From: Burkholderia savannae
GTDB taxonomy: Bacteria; Pseudomonadota; Gammaproteobacteria; Burkholderiales; Burkholderiaceae
DNA length: 64,000 bases
Assembly: GCF_001524445.2 (NCBI RefSeq)
Contig: NZ_CP013418.1
Location: 1,054,001 to 1,118,000 of the forward strand
Reading direction: 5' to 3'
The position numbers were made by a program, and so were the translations under genes. The notes beneath the pieces are model-generated. The model was not told the origin of the DNA. It made no database searches and saw only the letters and a list, made by a program, of their open reading frames with translations. Positions 56,743-64,000 of the stretch are shown here, piece by piece; within the stretch, counting starts at the first letter, position 1; every line of letters starts with the position of its first letter.

Positions 56743-57974
56743 CAGAACTCCTGTCGTTGCGTGTCCGACATCCGCCACGCGAGCAGCGCGACGGACGCGT
56801 TCAACCGAAAATACGGATCGGCGAGCGATTGCCCCGACTGCGTCTCGATCCTGCGCAGCCGGTGATTGAGCGTGTTGCGATGAATCGACAACTGCTCGGC
56901 CGCCTTGATCGCGTTGCCGTTCTCCTGAAGCAGCGCCTCGAGCGTCTCGATCAGCATCGTCGGATGCTTGCGGTTGCTGTCGAGCAGATTACCGAGCGTT
57001 TCCTTCACGAAGCTGTCGATCAGCGTCGGATCGGGGATCGCGGCGAGCAGCTTCAATACGCCGAGTTCGCTGTAATCGCACAGCCCCAGCCCCGGCCGCA
57101 TGCCTTCGGCGACGCCGAGCGCCTGTCGCGCCTCGGCGAGCCCGCGGCAATAGTGGCGCGCGGCGCCGACCGTCGACGAGATTCCGACGAATAGCGTGAG
57201 CGGGCCGATCTGCCGGTTCAGCGCGTCGCGCAGCGCGCCGAGCGCGAGCTTGCTCTTGCGAAAGCGCGGATCGTCGCACGGCAGCAGCAGCACGAACAGC
57301 TCGCCCTGCTCGACGACGGGCAGCGCGCCGTGCGCGTCGCGCAGCCAGTCGTCGAGGCCGCGCTGCACGGTCTGCCGCGCCTCCTGCAGCAGCGCTTCGG
57401 CCAGGGCCGGCTCTCGTCCGTCGAACAGCGCCGGCACGCCCGCGAGCCGCAGCGCGACGACGCGCCGCGGCCTGTCGAGCGCGAGCTGCAGGTTGCGCGC
57501 GCGATGGGCCGCGATGTCGATGCTCGGGTAATCGCCCGTCAGCAGCTGGTTGACGATGTCGCGCTGCGAGCGCAGCGTGTTCTCGTGCCGCACGAGCGCG
57601 GTGCCGATCAACTGCGTGACGATCACCATCTTCAGCAGATACGGCTGCTCGATCAGCGGAATGTCGAACTGCTCGGCAAGCGCGACGACGGAATCGGGAA
57701 TGCGGCGAATGAACGCCTCGCCCGTCAGGATCACCATCCCGGCGATGCGGCTCTTCGCCCCTTCGCGAATCAACTGCAGCAGGTTCGCCTCGTCGCGCGG
57801 ATGATTGATTCCGGTGACGAACACGAGCTCGCCGCCCATCACCCAGTCGGCGATGCCCTCGTTCTCCGCGACGTAATACCAGCGCACCGGCCGCTGCACG
57901 CCGCGCTCGCCCGCGCGCAGCTCGAGCTCCTCGAGGCCAGGCAGGTGCAGGATCTCGCTGACGGTCAGACTCAT
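56742..57974 (-). CDS. PucR family transcriptional regulator
   Basis: 410 residues. N-terminal PucR ligand domain (SLTVSEILHLPGLEELELRA, GGELVFVTGI), then a GGDEF-like middle, and a C-terminal HTH_30 helix-turn-helix (TLEALLQENGNAIKAAEQLS, IHRNTLNHRLRRIETQSGQS). PucR proteins control purine and pyrimidine use. It lies between codB and codA, overlapping codA by one base and ending 4 bases after codB, so it is part of the operon and probably activates it when cytosine or related bases are present. Confidence 0.9.
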   Translation of the reverse strand: MSLTVSEILHLPGLEELELRAGERGVQRPVRWYYVAENEGIADWVMGGELVFVTGINHPRDEANLLQLIREGAKSRIAGMVILTGEAFIRRIPDSVVALAEQFDIPLIEQPYLLKMVIVTQLIGTALVRHENTLRSQRDIVNQLLTGDYPSIDIAAHRARNLQLALDRPRRVVALRLAGVPALFDGREPALAEALLQEARQTVQRGLDDWLRDAHGALPVVEQGELFVLLLPCDDPRFRKSKLALGALRDALNRQIGPLTLFVGISSTVGAARHYCRGLAEARQALGVAEGMRPGLGLCDYSELGVLKLLAAIPDPTLIDSFVKETLGNLLDSNRKHPTMLIETLEALLQENGNAIKAAEQLSIHRNTLNHRLRRIETQSGQSLADPYFRLNASVALLAWRMSDTQRQEF

Positions 57975-57978
57975 CGCT

Positions 57979-59241
57979 TCACTCTCCCTGGACCGACGGC
58001 GCACGCGCGATGCGCTCCGCAATCTGCACGAACGCGATGTAGCTAAGCGACGACGCGGCGATGCCGACGAGCGGCGCGATCCACGGCGACGCATACGCGA
58101 GCCCCGCGCCGATCGCATACGCGGCGAGCCCCGCGACATTGAAGCGCGGCAATCGGGCGGCAGCGATCGCCGGATAGCGGCCGCGGTGGCGATACCAGAA
58201 ATCGGCGAGAATCACGCCGCCGACGGGCGGAATGATCGAGCCGAGCAGGATCAGGAACGGAATCAACAGTTCGTACATGCCGCCGATCGCGAGCACGATG
58301 CCGACCGCCGCGCCGACGAGCGTCAGCGTGCGGCGGCGCTCGCTGCGCAGCAGATGGCACGCGGCCGCCGACACGTTGTAGATCGTCGGCCCCTGGATCG
58401 TCCACAGGTTCATGCAGAGCATCACGACAGCCGCGATCGACAGCCCTTGCAGCATCATCACTTCGACGATGTCGGACTGCTGATAGACGATCGCGCAGTA
58501 CGCGCCCGCGACGATCATCAGCCCGTTGCCGACGAAAAAGCCGATCATGCTCGCGGCGACGGCCGCGCGGCCGCTCTTCGCGAGCCGCGTCCAGTTCGTC
58601 GCCTGCGTCGCGCCGCTCGCGAACGTGCCGAACACCATCGTGACCGCGGCGGCGAAGCTCAACGGCTGCGTCGGCACGATCTTCGCGAGGCCCGGCCAGC
58701 CGCCGACGTCGCGCGTCGCGATCCACATCGACACGACGAGCAGCACGAACATCAGCGGCACCGATACGCGCGACAGCGCGTCCATCCCGCGATAGCCGAC
58801 GATCGCGGTGATCGAGAAGCCGAACCCGAACAGCACCATCAGCGGCGTCGTGACCGACGCGGGCCAGCCGAGCAGCTTGACGAGCACGATCGCGACCGTC
58901 GCGGTGCCCCATGCGTACCAGCCGAGCTCGGCAAAGCCGAGCAGGAAGTCGGACAGCTTGCTGCCGACCTCGCCGAAACAGAAGCGCCCCATCAGCACCG
59001 AATTCAATCCGCTGCGCGACGCGACGAACGCAAGCGCCGCCGCGTAGGCCGCGAGCAGCAGATTGCCGACGACCGCCACCCACAGCATGTCGACGACGCG
59101 AAACGCAACGCCGATCTTGCCGCCCGCGAACATCGTGCCCGTGAAGAACGTGAAGCTAAGCAGCACCATCGTGATCGACAGCACGCCTTTGCGCTCGTGT
59201 GCCGGCACTTCGCTCAATGAGAACTCACCCCGTGTCGCCAT
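57979..59241 (-). CDS. codB: Cytosine permease CodB (NCS1 family)
   Basis: 420 residues, nearly identical in length to E. coli CodB (419). Twelve hydrophobic segments; SLSEVPAHERKGVLSITMVL at the start, GGKIGVAFRVVDMLWVAVVG, NSVLMGRFCFGEVGS, FASGATQATNWTRLAKSG and ILLGSIIPPVGGVILADFWY are NCS1 landmarks. Imports cytosine by sodium or proton symport. First gene of the codB-pucR-codA operon. Confidence 0.92.
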   Translation of the reverse strand: MATRGEFSLSEVPAHERKGVLSITMVLLSFTFFTGTMFAGGKIGVAFRVVDMLWVAVVGNLLLAAYAAALAFVASRSGLNSVLMGRFCFGEVGSKLSDFLLGFAELGWYAWGTATVAIVLVKLLGWPASVTTPLMVLFGFGFSITAIVGYRGMDALSRVSVPLMFVLLVVSMWIATRDVGGWPGLAKIVPTQPLSFAAAVTMVFGTFASGATQATNWTRLAKSGRAAVAASMIGFFVGNGLMIVAGAYCAIVYQQSDIVEVMMLQGLSIAAVVMLCMNLWTIQGPTIYNVSAAACHLLRSERRRTLTLVGAAVGIVLAIGGMYELLIPFLILLGSIIPPVGGVILADFWYRHRGRYPAIAAARLPRFNVAGLAAYAIGAGLAYASPWIAPLVGIAASSLSYIAFVQIAERIARAPSVQGE

Positions 59242-59802
59242 CGTTTTTTGGTCTCCAGCATTTCAGCGTGAACGGATGATGCGCGGCCAATCAAGCCGTC
59301 GCATCCCGATTTGGACAATTAATACCGAAATCGAACTCGAATACGGCAAAGCGGACAATCCCCGCCGTTCACTTTGCACAGGCACCGCTCATCACGTCAG
59401 CGCCCGGCCGCCATTTTACTGTGCAAAGCGCTCAATGCAATAACGCAATCCAAGGCGAGTAATTCAGGCCGGGAAAAACTGATTCGTCGCTATATTGAAA
59501 AAATTTCCGATTATGTCGGAAACTTGGCGGGCATATTTCGGGGAAATCGGTCGGAAAGCGCTTGCCGAAAAAGCGTGCGGATGGACATGCGGCAAGGACG
59601 GCGAGCGGCAAGCGTGCGCAGTCGCGGCGCGACGCGGCCGATTGGCGCGGCGCGACGAAATTCGACGCGAGCATGACGAGCGACGCGGCGCGTGCGCGAT
59701 GCCGCGGCGCGACGATGCGACGAAATGACGTCGCGGCGAAATGACGACGCAACGGCGCAACAACGCAACGCGCGGCCCGCGCGCCGCATCGTCACGCCGC
59801 AT
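59242..59802. other. Intergenic region upstream of codB
   Basis: About 560 bases with short open frames only. It holds the codB promoter. TTTCCGA-TTATG-TCGGAAA (59504-59522) is a perfect 7-bp inverted repeat about 260 bases from codB; its role is unknown. Confidence 0.45.
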
Positions 59803-60267
59803 TCACTGCCAGCCCTCGATTTTCAGCCCGCTGTCCCGCTCCGCCTCCTCGCGCGATACGTCACGCACCGTCTGCCCGAACGTCCAGACGTGCCGCTCGG
59901 GATCGCGCGCGCGGTACGTGCGATCGCCGTAGAACTGATCGGCGGGCGCCTGCAGGATCACGGCGCCCGCCGCGCGGGCCCGCTCGCAATGCGCGTCGAT
60001 GCCCGATTCGAGCCGCACGTGCACGCATTGCGTGTTCCTGCCGTCGACCGACGACGGGCTGACGGCGAAGTCGCTCCATCCGCCCTCGCCGATCATCACG
60101 ATGCCGTCGCCGAACGACATCTGCGCATGCGCGACACGCCCTTGCGCATCGCTGACGACGAGCTCGCGCGTGAAGCCGAATGCGCGCTCGAGCCATTCGA
60201 GCGCGGCGCGCGGATCGCGGTAGAACACCGCGCTGCTGAACGACGGGCGTCGGGATAAGGCATTCAT
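59803..60267 (-). CDS. VOC family (glyoxalase/bleomycin-resistance-like) protein
   Basis: 154 residues. A single vicinal-oxygen-chelate module pair: FYRDPRAALEWLERAFGF, MSFGDGIVMIGEGGW, VHVRLESGIDAHCERARAAG, and YGDRTYRARDPERHVWTF, the YGxRxxxxxDPxGHxW ending of PhnB-type VOC proteins. Metal ligands of true glyoxalases are not all obvious. Function not assigned. Confidence 0.88.
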   Translation of the reverse strand: MNALSRRPSFSSAVFYRDPRAALEWLERAFGFTRELVVSDAQGRVAHAQMSFGDGIVMIGEGGWSDFAVSPSSVDGRNTQCVHVRLESGIDAHCERARAAGAVILQAPADQFYGDRTYRARDPERHVWTFGQTVRDVSREEAERDSGLKIEGWQ

Positions 60268-60391
60268 GCGAGCGGCTCCTTCGGTGTCGTGTCGACGGCA
60301 AACCACTGTCGCCAACGCCGCGCGCCGTGTCAAGCCGCAAATTCGTGCTTCGTCCCTCGCCCGCGCGCAACGCCGCGCGGCGCCCGCGCCG

Positions 60392-61546
60392 CTAGAAGCG
60401 CGTGCGCAACCCGACCGCCGCCGCGACCTGATTGCCTGTCGACGACGCGCCGCCCGCGGTGTTGATCATCGCGACGTAGTTGCGGCCCGACGCGTGCTGG
60501 TACATTCCTTCGAGATAGACATCGGTGCGCAGCGACAAACGGTACACCGCCTGCAGATCGACCTGATGCCACTTCGGATCGGAACCGTACTTGACGGTGT
60601 TGTCGACGCGGCCGTCCGTATACGTGTACGCGGCGCCGACGCTGAACGCTGGCGTCACCTGATACTTTCCGTTCAGCTCGTAGTTGTCGAAGCGAACCGT
60701 GCCGCCCGTCGAGCCGAACGACGCGGTGTTCTCGTATTCGGCGCGCGTGTACACGAAGCCGGCCGTCGCCGGGCCGAACGCGTAGTTGATGCCGCCGCCG
60801 TACGAGCGCATCCGGTCCGCGCCGAGCGAGAAGCCGCCCCTGCCGTTCGCCGCCGATTCGACGACGTCGACCGCGCCCGGGCTGCCCGCCGTCGTGCCCT
60901 TCGAGCCGTCGATCTGCAGGTAGCCGGCCGCGACGTTCAATGGCCCGCGCGTGTAGCTCGCGCCGAAGCTGTATGCGCGGTTCGCCGCGAACCCGGTGCT
61001 GTTCGACATCGCGTACATGCCGCCGAACCTGAAGCCCGCATATGTGTTGCTCGTGTACTTGATCGCGTTGTTGATCCGCAGCGAGTGGTTCAGGTTGTCG
61101 TTGTCGAACGGGTGCGCGAAGCTCGCGTCGCCGAACGTGCCCGCCGTCGCCGACATCGGCGCGACGAAATCGACGAGCGAATCGTATTGCCGGCCGATCG
61201 TCAGGGTGCCGAAACGATTGTCCGACAGCCCGACGTACGCGAAGCGGCCGAACAGGCGGCCGTCCTGGCCGAGCTTGCCGTTCTCTGAGTTGAAGCCGTT
61301 CTCCAGCACGAACAGCGCCTTCAGCCCGCCGCCGAGATCCTCGGTGCCGCGCACGCCGAAGCGGCTGCCGTTGACGGCGCCCGTCGTCGCCTGCACGAGC
61401 CCGCCGTGCGAGTTGCCGCTCGCGACGTTGTTCGTATACATGATCCCCGCGTCGATCAGCCCGTACAGCGTGACCGAGCTCTGCGCGTGCGCGGCCGTCG
61501 CGGCCAGGACCCCTGCGGTTGCGCATGCAAACCGGATGTTTTTCAC
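60392..61546 (-). CDS. Gram-negative porin (OmpC-like general porin)
   Basis: 384 residues. Signal peptide of about 20 residues (FACATAGVLAATAAHAQSSV). Begins SVTLYGLIDAGIMYTNNVAS, has GLKALFVLENGFNSENGK, RFAYVGLSDNRFGTLTIGRQ (the constriction-loop region), and closes with SLRTDVYLEGMYQHASG and VGLRTRF, the terminal Phe needed for outer-membrane insertion. A trimeric 16-stranded general diffusion channel. Transcribed alone. The fossil at 11051-11341 belongs to the same superfamily. Confidence 0.94.
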   Translation of the reverse strand: MKNIRFACATAGVLAATAAHAQSSVTLYGLIDAGIMYTNNVASGNSHGGLVQATTGAVNGSRFGVRGTEDLGGGLKALFVLENGFNSENGKLGQDGRLFGRFAYVGLSDNRFGTLTIGRQYDSLVDFVAPMSATAGTFGDASFAHPFDNDNLNHSLRINNAIKYTSNTYAGFRFGGMYAMSNSTGFAANRAYSFGASYTRGPLNVAAGYLQIDGSKGTTAGSPGAVDVVESAANGRGGFSLGADRMRSYGGGINYAFGPATAGFVYTRAEYENTASFGSTGGTVRFDNYELNGKYQVTPAFSVGAAYTYTDGRVDNTVKYGSDPKWHQVDLQAVYRLSLRTDVYLEGMYQHASGRNYVAMINTAGGASSTGNQVAAAVGLRTRF

Positions 61547-61865
61547 AACGAAACTCCTTGTTGATTGGAATGAAACGACTCGCTTCGACGACGACCGAGT
61601 TTAGGGATTCGTCCGCCGAGAATCAGCGGCCGGGCGCGTAGAGCTTCTTTGCGCAGGCCGGAACGAACGGACACACTTCCGTCACGAAGCCTCACCCCGA
61701 TCGGCCGCGCGACGCGCTCTGCTGTTTTTCAGTGTTGTGCAATCCGCAAGGCTGCTTGCCTGCGCGGCCGGTTTTTCCGCGCGCGGCCGCTGCGTAGACT
61801 CTGCTTCGTCAGTTCGGATCGTTGAACCGCGAACTGCATCGAATCGAATCACACTGGAGGTCATC
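61547..61865. other. Divergent promoter region of porin and DUF4148 genes
   Basis: About 320 bases without a gene. TGGAGGTC before the DUF4148 start is a clear ribosome binding site; no palindrome stands out. Confidence 0.5.
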
Positions 61866-62168
61866 TTGAAATCGATCGTCGTCACCGCTGCCGCCGCCCT
61901 CGTGCTTGCCGCACCGGTCGTCTCGTTTGCCCAATCGTCGAACGGCTCGCTCACACGCGCGCAAGTCGTTCAGGAGCTCGTCGATCTGGAATCGGTCGGC
62001 TACCAGCCGTCGCGCGGCAACGAAACGACCTATCCGGACGACATTCAGGCCGCGCAGCGCCGTCTCGACGCGAAGCGCCTCGCCGCGCGCAAGGCCGCCG
62101 AGGCCGCGTACGGCCCCGCCGTCGCGGGCGCGGCGCAAGCCGGCAAGCCCGCGGCGGGCGTGCAGTAA
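61866..62168 (+). CDS. DUF4148 secreted protein
   Basis: 100 residues from a TTG at 61866, chosen because TGGAGGTC is correctly placed and because it begins a clean signal peptide ([22 protein letters not shown]). The mature part has [40 protein letters not shown], the DUF4148 core of Burkholderiales periplasmic proteins that are present in many paralogues. Function unknown; often found next to porins or transporters, as here. Confidence 0.9.
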   Translation: MKSIVVTAAAALVLAAPVVSFAQSSNGSLTRAQVVQELVDLESVGYQPSRGNETTYPDDIQAAQRRLDAKRLAARKAAEAAYGPAVAGAAQAGKPAAGVQ

Positions 62169-62244
62169 ACGAACGTCGTTGAGGAGACGTCGGGCAAGGA
62201 GACATCACGGATGAAGAGGCGATGCGAGATGCGTCGTCTCTTCG

Positions 62245-62303
62245 CTGTCTTGCTGTCTTGCTGTCTTGCTGTCTTGCTGTCTTGCTGTCTTGCTGTCTTG
62301 CTG
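62245..62303 (+). repeat. Octanucleotide repeat (TGTCTTGC)7
   Basis: Seven tandem copies of TGTCTTGC between the DUF4148 gene and the convergent LysR gene. Confidence 0.95.
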
Positions 62304-62589
62304 TTCAGCAGCTTCTCTATTTATTCAGCGGCCATTTCGCGGCATTTCCGTCGCAGCCGCTCGATCCGCGCGTCGTCCCCTTGTTTGTTTGGCCGCGCGT
62401 GGCCGAAGCGAAGCGCGGCGCCCCCGCGAACGTGTGCATCATCTCGATGAAAGCCGCCACGCCGTGCAATCTCCGCTGCCCGACACCCGCGACGCCCGAA
62501 GAAAACAAGGCGCGACACGCAACGCGCGGCCGCCCGTCGAGCGCGGCCGCGCATCGCGTCGATATCGGAGGATTCGCTCAGTGACTCAC
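62304..62589. other. Intergenic region before the LysR stop
   Basis: About 290 bases, no gene recognised. GTGACTCA and CAGTGACT repeats near 62580-62600 overlap the LysR 3' end. Confidence 0.4.
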
Positions 62590-63600
62590 TCAGTGACTGA
62601 GCGCGTGCGCCGCTTCGAGCCCGACTTCGAGCGACGCGGCGATCGCGCTTTGCGTCGCATCGGACGCCTCCGCGCCGATCGCCGACAGCATCGCTTCGTC
62701 GCGCGCGATCATCTTCGGCATGTGAAAGCGCAGCGCATCGACCCAGGTCCGCACTTTCGCGTCGATGAAGCGGCGCGACGGATAGAGCGCATAGACGTTC
62801 ATCTTCTGCAGCCGGTGCGCGGGCAGCACGCGCACGAGTTTGCCGCAGCGCAGGTCTTCGATCGCCGCATAAAGCGGCAGCATGCCGATGCCGATGCCCG
62901 CGCGGATCGCGACCGCGAGCGACTCGGCGGTATTGGTCTGCACTGGGCCGTCGACCTTGATCTCCTCGGTGCCGTTCGGCCCTTCGAGCAGCCATTCGTG
63001 CGTCGGAAACGCGGGCGTGCGCAGCGTGAGGCACGCGTGCCGCGCGAGATCGCGCGGCGTGCGCGGCGCGCCGTGCGCACGCAAATACGCGGGCGTCGCG
63101 CACAGGATGCTGAACGTCGAGCCGAGCAGATGCGACACGAGCTCGGAATCGGGCAGCGACGACGCGGTCACGACCGCCATGTCGCTCGAGCCGTCGAACA
63201 GATCGGGCATCCGCTGCGACAGCGTGAGCTCGATCGACACGTCCGGATGCTGACTGCGATACGCGGTGAGCGCAGGCAATACGTAATGCTGGCCGATGCT
63301 CGCGAAGCTGTGCATCCGCAGCACGCCCGCCGGACGCTCGTGCGCGCAGCTCGCTTCCTCCTCCGCCTGATCGACGTCCGCGAGGATCTGCCGGCATCGC
63401 AGCAGATAGCGCTCGCCCGCGGGCGTGAGCGCAAGGCGCCGGGTCGAGCGGTTCATCAGCCGCGTGCGCAGCCGCGCCTCGAGCTCGGACACCGCGCGCG
63501 ACATCGCGCCCGTCGTCGAATTCAGCGATTGAGCGGCCGCCGTGAAGCTGCCCGCTTCCACCACGCGGGCGAACACCCGCATGTTCTGTAGCGTATCCAT
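62590..63600 (-). CDS. LysR family transcriptional regulator
   Basis: 336 residues from the ATG at 63600. HTH: MRVFARVVEAGSFTAAAQSL then GAMSRAVSELEARLRTRLMN and RSTRRLALTPAGERYL. The effector domain (about 90-300) has GVLRMHSFASIGQHYVLPAL and GIGIGMLPLYAAIEDL. The first turn has SLNSTTGAMS where most have S-S-x-S-x-x-I, normal for the AaeR-like branch. It is divergent from a FUSC-type exporter, which it probably controls. C-terminal tail is 25-30 residues longer than typical. Confidence 0.92.
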   Translation of the reverse strand: MDTLQNMRVFARVVEAGSFTAAAQSLNSTTGAMSRAVSELEARLRTRLMNRSTRRLALTPAGERYLLRCRQILADVDQAEEEASCAHERPAGVLRMHSFASIGQHYVLPALTAYRSQHPDVSIELTLSQRMPDLFDGSSDMAVVTASSLPDSELVSHLLGSTFSILCATPAYLRAHGAPRTPRDLARHACLTLRTPAFPTHEWLLEGPNGTEEIKVDGPVQTNTAESLAVAIRAGIGIGMLPLYAAIEDLRCGKLVRVLPAHRLQKMNVYALYPSRRFIDAKVRTWVDALRFHMPKMIARDEAMLSAIGAEASDATQSAIAASLEVGLEAAHALSH

Positions 63601-63813
63601 TCCCGTTCGAAACCTGTCGTAGAGCCGATATTGTCCTCCAGCGGAACCTGCGCATTGTTGCCGCCACGGCAACTATGGTTTCCCTGCGGTTGCGTTAATG
63701 CGCGTGCGCGCGGCTCCTACAATCGGCGCCTCTCCGGTCGGACTGGCGTCGTCGCGCGAGGCCGGAGGCCCCGATTCGCGCCCGCCACCAGCACCGCCAC
63801 CAGCACCAGCCAT

Positions 63814-64000
63814 GAAGCACGAGCCCGCGCTACAGCGATTCCTCATCGATCCGCAACGATGGCAGGAGCGGCTGCGCAGCGTCGCCAGGCTCGCGCGCGA
63901 CTGGGCGGGCCGCGACGGCCTCGTCTGGCTGCATCTCGCGAAGACGATCGCGGCCGCGCTCGCCGCAATGGGCATCGCGATGCTGCTCGACCTGTCGCAG
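63814..64000 (+). CDS. FUSC-family aromatic acid/fusaric acid exporter, start only
   Basis: 62 codons run from an ATG at 63814 to the window edge: MKHEPALQRFLIDPQRW..., then LARDWAGRDGLVWLHLAKT and the first membrane helix IAAALAAMGIAMLLDLSQ. This matches the N-terminus of AaeB/FUSC proteins (LAKTxxAAxLAxxIAxxLxLxQP). These are inner-membrane parts of aromatic-acid efflux systems working with an HlyD-type partner. Divergent LysR regulator upstream fits AaeR control. Everything after the first helix is outside the window. Confidence 0.8.

Overview
The window is high-GC DNA, with a few AT-richer patches, from a Burkholderia of the pseudomallei group, probably the second (accessory) chromosome. 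The best species clue is a four-repeat OAA-type mannose lectin at 1369-2199, which matches what I know of the B. oklahomensis agglutinin (BOA). A Leu/Ile/Val-binding protein, DUF4148, OmpC-like porin, acid phosphatase AcpA and octanucleotide tandem repeats all fit that genus. No search was run, so the species call is an inference.

Layout. 1-9275: end of a glycosyltransferase, the lectin, a broken copy of a branched-chain amino-acid binding protein gene, a Ser-rich secreted-type protein, a hemolysin-III membrane protein, the intact binding protein, a thioesterase/TetR divergent pair with clear operators, and a nuclease-like protein. 9276-14582: ferulate catabolism genes (ech, an internally deleted vdh, fcs, a tannase-family esterase) with a porin fossil between them. 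15420-17602: a damaged and an intact tRNA-Leu, then an IS3-family element. 18346-26892: DUF1801, cupin, MarR, a helix-hairpin-helix protein, an ACP-acyl-AMP ligase-acyltransferase fusion, and a response regulator whose 3' end is partly duplicated.

27062-37896: a mobile-looking block. Two inverted, N-terminally truncated IS5/IS1182-type copies bracket the complete pyrrolnitrin operon prnABCD, a LysE exporter, a second IS5-type element, an internally deleted derivative of it, a 149-bp MITE-like element and several gene fragments. The four enzymes convert tryptophan to the antifungal pyrrolnitrin in gene order A-B-C-D.

38000-43608: galactarate/altronate-type acid sugar catabolism (aldolase, MFS importer, UxaA/GarD dehydratase) with a divergent LacI regulator and a perfect 33-bp palindromic operator. 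43690-50978: esterase, AcpA, di-heme peroxidase, a MITE-like repeat, a frameshifted H-type-lectin-like gene, and a ClC channel. 51326-55440: a GntR/FCD regulator, SDR, BKACE enzyme and MFS transporter that look like one uncharacterised catabolic module. 55486-59241: a cytosine salvage operon (codB, PucR regulator, codA). The end holds a VOC protein, porin, DUF4148 protein, LysR regulator and the start of a FUSC-type exporter.

Long stretches between genes carry only antisense or alternate-frame open frames, which are common at this GC content, and I left those out.
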